Assembly: GCA_963811055.1 (NCBI GenBank)
Contig: CAWEPQ010000001.1
Location: forward strand, 806,001-870,000
Direction of reading: 5' to 3'
Length of the DNA stretch: 64,000 bases
Origin: JACVRW01 sp963811055
Lineage (GTDB): Bacteria > Actinomycetota > Thermoleophilia > Solirubrobacterales > Thermoleophilaceae
Below are positions 35,251 through 43,591 of the stretch, in pieces. The position numbers and the translations under genes are program-made. Positions within the stretch are counted from its first letter, which is position 1; each line of letters opens with the position of its first letter. The notes beneath the pieces are model-generated. The model worked only from the letters and a program-made list of their open reading frames with translations, ran no database searches and had not been told where the DNA came from.

Positions 35251-36062
35251 CAGTCCGCTGCGAGCGTCGCCAGCACCCGTGTGAATCCGTCCACGCCGTC
35301 CACCACCAGGTCGGCGCGCTCCACGATCGCCGCGGGCCCCTCGTCGGAGCGCACCCCCACCCGAACGCCCGTCTCGAGGGCGCCCTCCGCCTCGAGCTCG
35401 TCCAGCGCCTCGAACCCGTCGAGGTCGGTGGCGTCGTCGCCGCCGTAGAGCGCGGCGCTGAGCCTGGACCCCTCCACCAGGTCGCGCACCGCCAGCCCCT
35501 TGCCGATCGGCACCGGCGGCCGGATCTCGAGCACCTTGCGCCCCCAGTGGATCGCCAGCCCGTCGGCCTCCGCCTCCTGGGCGAGCCGCTCGACGTGGGT
35601 GAGCGCCCCCTCCTCGTCGGGCACGCCGCGCCAGTGGAAGGCGGAGATCGGGCCCTTGTCCTCGATGCGCACGCGCAGCAGGCGCAGCTCGGGTGTGTCG
35701 CGCTCGCTCGCGAAGCGGCGCACGCGCTGCTCCCAGCTTTTGAAGGCCGGGATCACGCGCGGGGTGGCGGCGCCGGGCTCGAGCAGCTCGGCTCCGTGTG
35801 AGCCCGAGTACGCGATCCCGCCTACGCCCACCAGCCGCCGGGCCTCGGCCGCCGAGCGGCCGGAGATGCAGGCCACGCAGCCGTAGCGGCGCGCCAGCCT
35901 GCCCAGGAGCACGGCCACCTCCTCGCGCACGCGTGCGTCCTCCGCTCGTCCCACGATCGGCGCGAGGGTCCCGTCCACGTCGCAGAAGACGCCGGCCCGC
36001 TCCGGGGCTTCACGCAGCGGGCGCAGCGCCTCGGCGAGCGCGTCTGCGGTCGGAGCGGACAC
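35250..36062 (-). CDS. otsB: trehalose-6-phosphate phosphatase
   Basis: HAD-type phosphatase making trehalose from trehalose-6-phosphate. 270 aa: motif I FCDVDGTLAPIV (nucleophile Asp and acid/base Asp), the CISGRS motif II region, the YSGSHGAEL cap contact, KGLAVRDL with motif III Lys, and YGGDDATDLDGF motif IV. No otsA is in the window. The GTG at 36062 lies 7 nt after a minus-strand CATACT -10. Confidence 0.88.
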   Translation of the reverse strand: MSAPTADALAEALRPLREAPERAGVFCDVDGTLAPIVGRAEDARVREEVAVLLGRLARRYGCVACISGRSAAEARRLVGVGGIAYSGSHGAELLEPGAATPRVIPAFKSWEQRVRRFASERDTPELRLLRVRIEDKGPISAFHWRGVPDEEGALTHVERLAQEAEADGLAIHWGRKVLEIRPPVPIGKGLAVRDLVEGSRLSAALYGGDDATDLDGFEALDELEAEGALETGVRVGVRSDEGPAAIVERADLVVDGVDGFTRVLATLAAD

Positions 36063-36068
36063 CGGCCG

Positions 36069-36075
36069 TAGTATG
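36069..36075. promoter_or_regulatory. superimposed divergent -10 elements for otsB and tauE
   Basis: Plus TAGTAT (36069-36074) is 8 nt from the ATG at 36083; minus CATACT (36070-36075) is 7 nt from the GTG at 36062. The hexamers share five base pairs, and the two start codons are only 20 bp apart. Confidence 0.6.
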
Positions 36076-36082
36076 CCCCGCG

Positions 36083-36439
36083 ATGTCCTCCCGGCTCGTG
36101 CGCCTCGCCGCGATCGCAACGGCGGCGGGGGCTTTCAGCGCGCTGTTCGGCGTGGGTGGCGGGACGATCATCGTCCCGCTGCTGGTGCTCTGGCTCGGCT
36201 ACGAGCACAAGGAGGCCGCCGGCACCTCGCTCGCGGCGATCTGCATCATCGGGGCGCTGGCAGCAGGCGCCCAGGCGGCCTACGGGAACGTCGACTTCGT
36301 CAACGGCCTCGCCATCGGCGCGCCCGCGATCGGCGGTGTGCTGGCGGGCACCGCGGTCCAGCAGCGGATCTCCGAGCAGGTGGTGGCGCGCGTGTTCGTG
36401 GTCCTACTCGTGATCTCGGCGGCGATCCTCATCTTCTGA
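36083..36439 (+). CDS. TauE/SafE-like half transporter, first copy
   Basis: 118 aa, half of the usual sulfite exporter TauE/SafE size (about 250). Contains one repeat unit: the glycine-rich FGVGGGTIIVPLL entry and four hydrophobic segments. Family members carry two such repeats in one chain; here the second is a separate gene 2 bp downstream. The two halves probably assemble into one carrier for small sulfur-containing or other organic anions. Probably leaderless ATG. Confidence 0.8.
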   Translation: MSSRLVRLAAIATAAGAFSALFGVGGGTIIVPLLVLWLGYEHKEAAGTSLAAICIIGALAAGAQAAYGNVDFVNGLAIGAPAIGGVLAGTAVQQRISEQVVARVFVVLLVISAAILIF

Positions 36440-36441
36440 GC

Positions 36442-36835
36442 ATGGAGGCCACCGACGTCATAGGCCTGATCGTGATCGGCTTCGCCGCCGGAATGGCGGG
36501 CGGGCTGCTCGGGGTGGGGGGCGGGGTGCTGTTCGTGCCCGGGCTGGTGATCTTCCTGGACGAGTCGCAGCTGCACGCCGTCTCGACCTCGCTGGTGGCG
36601 GTGGTGCTGGTGGCGGTGGTGGGCACCTGGCGCCAGCGCGGCTACGGCAACGTGCGACTGAAGGACGGCCTGATCGTGGGCATCCTGTCGCCGATCGGCG
36701 TGCTTGTGGGGCGTGTTGCTGGCCAACGCGCTCTCCGAGCGAGCGCTGGAGGTGTCGTTCGCGATCGTGCAGCTCTATTTCGCTTACAGCCTGGCGGGGC
36801 GCGCGGGACTTCCCTCGTGGCGCCCTACCCGCTAG
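36442..36835 (+). CDS. TauE/SafE-like half transporter, second copy (frame interrupted)
   Basis: Second repeat unit: AAGMAGGLLGVGGGVLFVPGLVIF plus further helices. The frame breaks near 36710. Removing one G from the GGGG there restores LVGVLLANALSERALEVSFAIV and a stop at 36833-36835, giving about 130 aa. Starts 2 bp after the first half, which supports joint translation. The restored TAG stop also begins the next gene's -10. Confidence 0.75.
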
Positions 36836-36838
36836 GTT
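36833..36838 (+). promoter_or_regulatory. -10 TAGGTT containing the tauE stop codon
   Basis: TAGGTT begins with the restored TAG stop of the second TauE half and ends 7 nt before the GTG of the STAS gene at 36846. Confidence 0.45.
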
Positions 36839-36845
36839 GCCACCG

Positions 36846-37178
36846 GTGGAGATCCTCCACGTGAAGTCCGAGGACCACGATGGGCTCGTGCATATCTCCC
36901 TCAAGGGCGAGCTCGACCTGTCCTCAGCCAGCAAGCTGCAGGAGGAGCTGCGGCGCGCTGAGGCGGACGGGCCGCCGATCATCGTGCTCGACCTCTCCAA
37001 GCTCGTGTTCCTTGACTCCACGGGCCTGCGCTGCCTCGTCACGGCCGACGAGCGCGCCAAGGAGAACGGCCGGCGCGTGGTGATCGTCCGCGGTCCGGAC
37101 CCTGTGCAGCGGGTGTTCTCGATCACCCGACTCGAGGAGCGCCTCGAGATGGTGGACGACGCCTCGACGGTGAGCTGA
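36846..37178 (+). CDS. STAS domain anti-sigma factor antagonist
   Basis: SpoIIAA/RsbV-like partner-switching protein: its dephosphorylated form binds an anti-sigma kinase and frees a sigma factor. 110 aa single STAS domain with LKGELDLSSASKLQEEL and the phospho-acceptor loop VFLDSTGLRCL, Ser58. No kinase (RsbW-like) gene is nearby. It lies 43 bp upstream of the sigma-70 gene. The GTG at 36846 is preferred to an upstream TTG because it sits 7 nt after a -10. Confidence 0.88.
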   Translation: MEILHVKSEDHDGLVHISLKGELDLSSASKLQEELRRAEADGPPIIVLDLSKLVFLDSTGLRCLVTADERAKENGRRVVIVRGPDPVQRVFSITRLEERLEMVDDASTVS

Positions 37179-37208
37179 GCGGGTATGGCAGGCGCGGCGC
37201 GCGCGGCG

Positions 37209-37214
37209 TAGCAT
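37209..37214 (+). promoter_or_regulatory. -10 element TAGCAT for sigma factor gene
   Basis: Ends 7 nt before the in-frame GTG at 37222. The upstream ATG at 37213 overlaps this hexamer and is therefore unlikely to be used. Confidence 0.5.
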
Positions 37215-37221
37215 GCAACCC

Positions 37222-38280
37222 GTGGTCAGCCAGGACCTGATGACGAGGCCGGAGGTGGCGGCGTACGTCGCACGGGCCGAGGAGCGCGGGTGCGCACAGC
37301 TGTCCGAGCTGGACGAGCTCGTGCGAGCGCTCGGGGTGGACGACGAGGACGTGGACTCGCTCGAGTCGCACCTCGAGAGCCTCGGGATCGAGATCTCCGA
37401 CGACTGCGGGCGCGCCGGCATCGAGCCGACCTCGTTCCGCAACGGCGAGCTGGCCAGCGCCACCACCGACGCGCTCCAGCTGTTCCTGAACGAGATCCGC
37501 CGCTACCCGCTGCTCACGGCGGCCGAGGAGATCGAGCTGGCCAAGCGGATCGAGCAGGGCGACCTGGAGGCGAAGGAGCGCATGATCAACTCCAACCTGC
37601 GCCTGGTCGTGTCGATCGCCAAGAAGTACCAGGGTCAGGAGCTGTCGCTGCTCGACCTGATCCAGGAGGGCATATTCGGTCTGATCCGCGCCGCCGAGAA
37701 GTTCGACTGGCGCAAGGGCTACAAGTTCTCCACCTACGCCACGTTCTGGGTGCGTCAGGCCATCCAGCGCGGGCTGGCCAACAAGGCCCGCACCATCAGG
37801 ATCCCGGTGCACATCGGCCAGCGCGAGCGCAAGATCGCCCGTGCGGAGCGCGAGCTCCAGGCCAAGCACGGCCACGAGCCCACCGACGAGGAGATCGCGG
37901 AGGCCGCGGACCTGCCGCTGGTGCAGGTGCAGGAGGTGCGCGAGGCCGCCCGCACGGTCACCAGCCTCGACCGGCCCGTGGGCGAGGAGGGCGACACGGC
38001 GCTCGGCGACCTGCTCGAGGGAGAGGGGGCACCGGTGGACCAGGAGGTGGAGGTCAGCCTCAGCGAGCAGCTCCTTCGCCGCACCATCGAGGAGCTGCCC
38101 GAGGTGGAGCGCAAGGTGATCAGGATCCGGTACGGCATCAACGGCGACGATCCCCAGCCGCTGCGCGAGACGGGCCGGCGCCTCGGCCTCTCCGCCGAGC
38201 GGGTCCGCCAACTCGAGTCCAAGGCGCTCAAACGACTGGCCACGCGCCGGGAGCTGGAAGCACTGCGAGAGGTCGCTTAG
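37222..38280 (+). CDS. RpoD/SigA-type sigma-70 factor
   Basis: 352 aa. Short N-terminal acidic region, then region 1.2 (DALQLFLNEIRRYPLLTAAEEIELAKRIE), region 2 with NLRLVVSIAKKY, LIQEGIFGLIRAAEKFDWRKGYKFSTYATFWVRQAI (-10 recognition and melting), region 3, and region 4 with LGLSAERVRQLESKALKRL. The full set 1.2-4 identifies a group 1 or 2 factor. Lack of region 1.1 and modest length leave open whether it is the housekeeping factor. Probably leaderless. Confidence 0.92.
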   Translation: MVSQDLMTRPEVAAYVARAEERGCAQLSELDELVRALGVDDEDVDSLESHLESLGIEISDDCGRAGIEPTSFRNGELASATTDALQLFLNEIRRYPLLTAAEEIELAKRIEQGDLEAKERMINSNLRLVVSIAKKYQGQELSLLDLIQEGIFGLIRAAEKFDWRKGYKFSTYATFWVRQAIQRGLANKARTIRIPVHIGQRERKIARAERELQAKHGHEPTDEEIAEAADLPLVQVQEVREAARTVTSLDRPVGEEGDTALGDLLEGEGAPVDQEVEVSLSEQLLRRTIEELPEVERKVIRIRYGINGDDPQPLRETGRRLGLSAERVRQLESKALKRLATRRELEALREVA

Positions 38281-38282
38281 GA

Positions 38283-38636
38283 GTGGAGCGCCTCGCGGCG
38301 GTGTCGAACGCCGTGGTAGCCATATTCAGCGAGTGCTACGGCCGTGGCCCCACCAAGGCCAAGTCGTACGCCTTCGACAACTACGTGGTGACCGTGCTCG
38401 AGGAGTTCCTCACCACGGTCGAGCAGACGCTCGTGAAGAACGGCGAGGAGGATCTCGTGCGCAAGGTTCGCCTGACCTTCCAGGAGGCCGTGGCGGACCG
38501 CTTCATCGAGGGGGTGGAGGAGGCGATGGGGCGCAAGGTCGTGACCTACCACAGCCAGGTGACCTTCCATCCGCCGGTCGGCTTCGAGTTCTTCGTGCTC
38601 GAGCCCGAGGACGAGGACGAGCCTACGGAGGCGTAG
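38283..38636 (+). CDS. DUF2294 family protein
   Basis: 117 aa of the Na+-translocating membrane potential-generating-system-like DUF2294 family: GRGPTKAKSY near the N terminus, LEEFLTTVEQTL, RLTFQEAVADRFIEGVEEAMGRKV and an acidic tail. Function unknown. Starts GTG 2 bp after the sigma gene; a second GTG at 38301 is an alternative. Its 3' end overlaps the convergent amidohydrolase by 14 bp. Confidence 0.8.
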   Translation: MERLAAVSNAVVAIFSECYGRGPTKAKSYAFDNYVVTVLEEFLTTVEQTLVKNGEEDLVRKVRLTFQEAVADRFIEGVEEAMGRKVVTYHSQVTFHPPVGFEFFVLEPEDEDEPTEA

Positions 38637-39750
38637 GCACGGGCACGTCCGGCGTTCGGGCCAGCGTGGCGGCAAGCACGAGCAGCGGGAGGCCTGGAGC
38701 GAAGCGCGCGGGCCGCTCGGGCCCGCCCGGCTGGTAGTCGGCTCGCTCCTCGATCAGCGCGACGATCCACGCGCAGATGTCGGCCTGCGGGGCATCGTCG
38801 CCCACGTCGCAGGCGAGCGTGGCCAGCGCCAGCGTCTCCGTGGGCTCGACCCCCTGGAACCCCTGCCCGATCGACGCGAGCAGGAAGGTGTGCACCCTGT
38901 CGAGCAGCACGTCGCTCCCCAGGTTCTCGGCGCGCGGCGCCGGACCCAGGTCCGCGGGCTCCTCGCCACCGAGAAGCCGTGCCACCTGCCCACCCATGAC
39001 GCTGCGCAGCTGCTCAGGCGAGAGCCCGATCTGGAGCGCGTGCCGCAGCGCCCAGGTGGCGGACATCGCGGTGGCGCCGTAGGGCGCGTCGCTCGCGAAC
39101 AGGATCTGTCCCGGGGGCACCAGGGCGAACAGCGCCTGGTAGTCGCTGGGCGACCACCAGGCCGTGTCGAAGAACAGGTTGGGATGGTCCGGCGCCTCGC
39201 GCCAGATCCACGACAGGTCGGAGATACCGCAGTGGGCGAGGATCAGGCGCATGCCCGGGTAGCGGGCGCAGGCCTCGATCGAGTGCCTGCCCAGCGCTGG
39301 GATGCCGCGGCCGGCGTGACACAGCACCGGCAGCTTCCGCTCGTCCGCCAGCGCGAACACGTCCTGCAACGCCGGATGGTGCAGCCCGAAGCCCTCGGCG
39401 CGGGGATGGAGCTTGATGCCACGCGCGCCGGCCGCGAGGCAGCGCTCGGCCTCCGCCAGCGGCTCGTCGTTCGGGTCGAGGCGGCAGAACGCCACCAGCA
39501 GCGAGTCGGACGCCTCCGCCTCCGCGAGCACCATGTCGTTGGCAGCTGAGTAGCCGTCCGGCTCGTGCATCGGGAACACCACGCCGCGGGCGCCGGCGCG
39601 CTCGAGCAGGTCGGCCAGCTCGGGCCGGGTGCAGTGGAAGCCGTCGGGATCGTTGGCGCCGAGGTGGGTGTGAGCGTCGAAGAGCTCGACCCCCGGAACC
39701 TCTTGGCGCGCTGTGTCGAGCAGGGAGAGGAGCTGGGCGGCGGACGGCAC
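38623..39750 (-). CDS. amidohydrolase family 2 (TIM-barrel metal-dependent hydrolase)
   Basis: 375 aa. DAHTHLG near residue 25 (HxH metal site), GIKLHPRAEGFGLHHPAL, LCHAGRGIPALG, LILAHCG and LFASDAPYGATAM (terminal Asp) follow the amidohydrolase_2 pattern, as in decarboxylases and lactonases of aromatic metabolism. Substrate unknown. GTG start, 12 bp after the PAS–coiled-coil gene stop on the same strand, so likely co-transcribed. Confidence 0.82.
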   Translation of the reverse strand: MPSAAQLLSLLDTARQEVPGVELFDAHTHLGANDPDGFHCTRPELADLLERAGARGVVFPMHEPDGYSAANDMVLAEAEASDSLLVAFCRLDPNDEPLAEAERCLAAGARGIKLHPRAEGFGLHHPALQDVFALADERKLPVLCHAGRGIPALGRHSIEACARYPGMRLILAHCGISDLSWIWREAPDHPNLFFDTAWWSPSDYQALFALVPPGQILFASDAPYGATAMSATWALRHALQIGLSPEQLRSVMGGQVARLLGGEEPADLGPAPRAENLGSDVLLDRVHTFLLASIGQGFQGVEPTETLALATLACDVGDDAPQADICAWIVALIEERADYQPGGPERPARFAPGLPLLVLAATLARTPDVPVPTPP

Positions 39751-39762
39751 GGGCCGCGCAGG

Positions 39763-42606
39763 CTATCCGGCTTCCACCTCGAGCAGGAAGTAGCAGGGCT
39801 GGCCGTCCTCGCGCACGAGGGACAGCTGCCCCACCACCGGCACGAGCAGCCCCTGGGCGTGCACGTAGCCGGTGTCCACACGCGCCGACTCGATCTCGCC
39901 GGCGAGCATCCTCTGGATCTGCTCACGATGCTTGGCCAGGTTCGCGCGGTCGGCCACCGGGGGCCAGCTCGCCGCCTGGAATTCCTGCTCGGCGTATCCC
40001 ACCAGTTCGCTGAAGGCCGGGTTGAGGTCTCCGAAGTGCCCGTCCAGGCGGATGCTGGCCATCGGGTGCGCAGCGTCATCGAACCCGGCTCGCGGCTCGC
40101 GCGGCGGGCGGTCGGCGCCGCGACGGGCGATCAGCGGCCGGCGCGAATCCCCGGCTTCTCCGTTCTTCGTCTCGGCGGTCCAGACCGGCAGCGGAAGAGA
40201 GGACTCGACCTCGGACAGCCGGCGCGCCTCTGCCGCGGCCTGCTCCGCTGCCGCGGCGGCGGCCTCGGCGCGGGCGGCCAGGCGCTCCGCGGCGGCCTGC
40301 GCCTGGGCGAGTGTCTCCAGGTGTCCGCCGGCCGTGCGCGCGTGCTCGGCAGCGCGGTCGGCGTGGCGGTCCGCGGTGGCCGCGGCCTCGACGGCGCGGT
40401 TGAGGCGCAGCTCCACGGGAGCGGCCGCCTCACGTGCCGCGCTCGCGTGAGCCTGGGCTGCCGCAGACTCCTTGCGGGCGGCATGGACGTGGCCCTCGGC
40501 TGCGCCTGCCGACTCCTTGGCCTGAGCCGCATGGCGCTCCACCGCGCCCATGAGCTCGCCGGCCCGTTCGGCGCTCTGCTCCGCGCGCGACGTGTGTCCC
40601 TCGGCGGCGCCCACCGCCGCGCCGGCCTGGGCGGCGTGTCCCTCGGCGCTTCCCACGGCGGCCTCGGCGCGCTGCGCCTGGTCCGCGGTCTCCCGCGCAA
40701 GCTTCTCCGTCTCCACGATCCGGCCGCCGAGCTCCTCGGCGGTGCTTGCCGCGGCAGCCGCGTGCGCGCCCGCGGCGGCCTCGGCAGCGGCGCTTCTCCC
40801 GGCGTGCTCCACCGCGGCGGAGGCGGCCTCGTGTGCCGTGGCCACCGCGTCGCCGGTGCTCGACACGCGTTCCTCGATGGCTGCGCCCTGCTGCTCGACA
40901 GCCGTACGCGCGGCGTCCGCGGCCTCAGCGGCCTTGGCGGCCTGCGCGTAATGCCCGGCCACGGCGTCCACGGCCGTGTCCACCCGCGCCGCACGCGCGT
41001 CCACCTCGGCCACCAGGCCGCGTGCCCGCTCGAGCATCTCGACGAGCGCGTCGGCGGTCGCCTGATCGGCCACGCCGCCGGCACCGGGTTGTGTGGGGGC
41101 CGGTGCTGAGCGCAGCCGCTCGATCGCCGAGCGCAGGCCGTCCACGTCGGCACCCAGGCGCTCGATCTCGCCCTCGGCGCTCCGCGCGCTGCGCTGCTCC
41201 TCCTCCAGCTGGGCAAGACGAGCTCGGGTCTGATCGAGCTCCTCGCTCAGCCGGTCCTCGCGAGTGGAGTCGGCAACCGCCTGCTCCAGCTGCGCCACGC
41301 GCGCCTGGCCGGCCTCGATCTCGGCGTGCAGGCGGGCCGCGGTGGCCTCGCTCGAATCGGACTCCTCGAGGGCGCGAAGCTTGGTGGTGGTGGCTTCGAG
41401 CACCGAGCGCAGCTCGTCGAAGCGCGCGTCGTCTGCCAGGGCCTGCTCGAGTGCGGCCACCTTGGAGCCCGTCTCGCTCTGGGCGGCCAGGGCCTCCTCC
41501 ACGGCCAGCACCTTCGCGCGGGTGTCCGCAAGCTCGGCCAGCGTGGCCTCCTCGCGCCCACGGTCGCCGATCGTCTCCTCAAGGGCCGCCACCTGCGCCC
41601 GTGTGGTGTCGAGCTCCACGCGCAGCTCGTCGCGGCGGTCGCTCTCCGCCAGCGCCTGCTCGAAGCCCGCGAGCCGGCTGTTGGTCGCCTCGACCTCGGC
41701 CCGGAGCTGTTCCTCGCGCCCCTCGCCAACGCGCGCGCCCAGCTGCGAGAGCTGCTCGCGGGTCTCCTCGAGCCTGCTCTCGAGCTCCTGGCGGCTGCTG
41801 CGATCGCGCTCCTCCAGCGCCGAGCGCGACTCCTTCAGGTCGCCGCGCAGCGCCTCCAGGTGGCTCTGCATCTGCTCGAGCGCGCTGCGGGTGTCGGCCA
41901 GCTCGGAGTCGAGGCGCCCACTGGCGCTCTCCAGCTCCGAGATTCGGTCGGAGGCCGCCGCCGCGTCGGAGCGGGCCACGGCCAGCTCGGCGGCGGCGCG
42001 CTCGCGCTCGGCCGCCAGCGATGCGGCGCTGGCTCCGGGCGCGGCCACGCCCTCGTCGCCGTCCTCCTCGCGTTCGACCTCACTGAAGACGGGGATCGAT
42101 TCGCCCACGCCCCTGAAGGCCACGATCGTGCCTGCCGGCTGATCCTCCTGGGACTCCGCGCGCCCGGCGATGGCGGCGGCGATCCACTCGACCACGGTGC
42201 GGTGGCTCTCCTGGAGCCGCTCGAGGCCGGCCATCCGCGGGCCCACGATCTCGAGCGCCTCGAGGAAGCCGTTGAACTCCAGGCTGTGCGCCATCTGGAC
42301 CGGCACCAGGGTGAGGTCCACCTGGACCTCGGAGCCGTCCTTGCGCCGGGCGGACGCCTCCAGGTGCCCGCCCGCGGGGGGGATGGACCCCGGGATGGCG
42401 AGTGTCTCGAGCAGTCCGCGCCCGACCATGGCGCTTGCGGGCCAGCCGAACACCTGCTCCGCCGGGCGGCTCCACCGTGTGATGCAGCCGCTCCGATCCG
42501 TGAGCACGAAGCGGGCGTCCACCAGCTGGCGGAGCAGCTCCTCAACGGCCTCGGGCGGGGCGACCGCCTCCAAAGTCATCGACTTCTTGGACACCCGGTC
42601 TGCCAT
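39763..42606 (-). CDS. PAS – long coiled coil – PAS protein
   Basis: 947 aa from the ATG at 42606 (an in-frame TTG at 42636 is less likely). PAS domain 1 about 15-125 (ARFVLTDRSGCITRWSRPAEQVFGW), then coiled coil about 200-510 rich in Glu/Arg/Leu, an Ala-rich coil about 530-800, and PAS domain 2 about 845-945 (IRLDGHFGDLNPAFSELVGY). No kinase, cyclase or methyl-acceptor output. In the Ala-rich coil eleven His (552, 601, 615, 657, 671, 692, 706, 720, 748, 755, 762) are all separated by multiples of 7, i.e. one heptad column. Role unknown; perhaps a sensory scaffold. Confidence 0.8.
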   Translation of the reverse strand: MADRVSKKSMTLEAVAPPEAVEELLRQLVDARFVLTDRSGCITRWSRPAEQVFGWPASAMVGRGLLETLAIPGSIPPAGGHLEASARRKDGSEVQVDLTLVPVQMAHSLEFNGFLEALEIVGPRMAGLERLQESHRTVVEWIAAAIAGRAESQEDQPAGTIVAFRGVGESIPVFSEVEREEDGDEGVAAPGASAASLAAERERAAAELAVARSDAAAASDRISELESASGRLDSELADTRSALEQMQSHLEALRGDLKESRSALEERDRSSRQELESRLEETREQLSQLGARVGEGREEQLRAEVEATNSRLAGFEQALAESDRRDELRVELDTTRAQVAALEETIGDRGREEATLAELADTRAKVLAVEEALAAQSETGSKVAALEQALADDARFDELRSVLEATTTKLRALEESDSSEATAARLHAEIEAGQARVAQLEQAVADSTREDRLSEELDQTRARLAQLEEEQRSARSAEGEIERLGADVDGLRSAIERLRSAPAPTQPGAGGVADQATADALVEMLERARGLVAEVDARAARVDTAVDAVAGHYAQAAKAAEAADAARTAVEQQGAAIEERVSSTGDAVATAHEAASAAVEHAGRSAAAEAAAGAHAAAAASTAEELGGRIVETEKLARETADQAQRAEAAVGSAEGHAAQAGAAVGAAEGHTSRAEQSAERAGELMGAVERHAAQAKESAGAAEGHVHAARKESAAAQAHASAAREAAAPVELRLNRAVEAAATADRHADRAAEHARTAGGHLETLAQAQAAAERLAARAEAAAAAAEQAAAEARRLSEVESSLPLPVWTAETKNGEAGDSRRPLIARRGADRPPREPRAGFDDAAHPMASIRLDGHFGDLNPAFSELVGYAEQEFQAASWPPVADRANLAKHREQIQRMLAGEIESARVDTGYVHAQGLLVPVVGQLSLVREDGQPCYFLLEVEAG

Positions 42607-42689
42607 CGGCTCCGAGCCGCCCCGGCACAACCCCAAATCATCCGTCTAGAACATGTGTCTGCCCCTGTGGCGAGGGCAGCAGAACCGTG

Positions 42690-43553
42690 CTAGAGCCCGT
42701 GCTCCAGGGCGCCCTTTACCCCTGCATCCAGCGCATTTAGCCGGAATAGCGCGAGTGCCTCCACCGAGCGGAAGCGACGCCCCGGCAGCGACTCGGCTCC
42801 GTGGTGGGCCAGGATGCAGTGAGAGATCGCGTGCAGCTTGGTGTCCGGGAAGGCGTCGAGCGTGCGAATGCGGTCGGCCACCAGCTGCTGCCCCAGCGCC
42901 ACGTGTCCCACCAGCGCGCCGGCCTCGCTGAGCTGTATCTCGGCGCCCAGGTCGAACTCGAGCGTCTTCCCGATGTCGTGCAGGATGGCCGCGGAGAGGA
43001 GCAGATCGGAGTTGAGCCGGGGGTGGAGGAGGGCCGATTCCTGGGCAAGCGTCGTGACCGCCACGGTGTGCTCGAGAAGGCCGCCGAGGTAGGCGTGGTG
43101 CCCCGCCCGCGTGCACGGGGCGCGCCTCAGATCGGCACGGAACCCCTCGTCGCCGAGGAACGAGCCGAGCAGGCGGGCGAAGTCGGGGTCGTAGACCTCG
43201 CGGGCCAGGTGCTCGAGGAATCCGTCGAGCTCCTCCATGTCCCGGTACGCAACCGGCAGGAACTCGGAGGGGTCCGCCTCCGCGGTCTTGATCGCGCGCA
43301 GGTCCACCTGGAGCTCGTCGCGGAAGCGCTCCACGCGGCCGGCTACGGACACCAGGTCGCCGCGCTCGAACTGGCTCGCCAGGAAGTCCGCGTCACGGAA
43401 CGCGCGCCCGGGAATGGCGCCCGTTCGGTCGCGTAGCTCGACGGCCAGATAGGGAGTTCCGTTACGCGCGGTGAGGCGGTCCTTGCGGGTGCACGCGTAC
43501 ACGCCGTCGACCTCGCCACCTGCGCGAAGCTCGGCGATGGTCACGAACGGCAT
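42690..43553 (-). CDS. OB-fold plus HD-domain protein, YhaM-like 3'-5' exoribonuclease
   Basis: 287 aa. N-terminal OB-type nucleic acid-binding domain (about 1-90; KDRLTARNGTPYLAVELRDRTG), then an HD domain with GGLLEHTVAV, LLSAAILHDIGK (HD pair) and ILAHHGAE. The architecture matches YhaM/CBF1 exonucleases. Start ATG at 43553; divergent from the PAC2 gene with 38 bp between the starts. Confidence 0.85.
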   Translation of the reverse strand: MPFVTIAELRAGGEVDGVYACTRKDRLTARNGTPYLAVELRDRTGAIPGRAFRDADFLASQFERGDLVSVAGRVERFRDELQVDLRAIKTAEADPSEFLPVAYRDMEELDGFLEHLAREVYDPDFARLLGSFLGDEGFRADLRRAPCTRAGHHAYLGGLLEHTVAVTTLAQESALLHPRLNSDLLLSAAILHDIGKTLEFDLGAEIQLSEAGALVGHVALGQQLVADRIRTLDAFPDTKLHAISHCILAHHGAESLPGRRFRSVEALALFRLNALDAGVKGALEHGL

Positions 43554-43578
43554 GGTGACTGCGGATTCGGACGTCGGG

Positions 43579-43584
43579 TACGGT
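43579..43584 (+). promoter_or_regulatory. -10 element TACGGT for PAC2 gene
   Basis: Ends 7 nt before the ATG at 43592; an in-frame GTG at 43583 overlaps it and is unlikely to be the start. Confidence 0.45.
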
Positions 43585-43591
43585 GATTGAG

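Noticed and set aside
39565..41109. 514-codon plus-strand ORF and similar long ORFs opposite the PAS–coiled-coil gene
   Set aside because: No domain or start signal; explained by lack of stops opposite Ala-rich codons.
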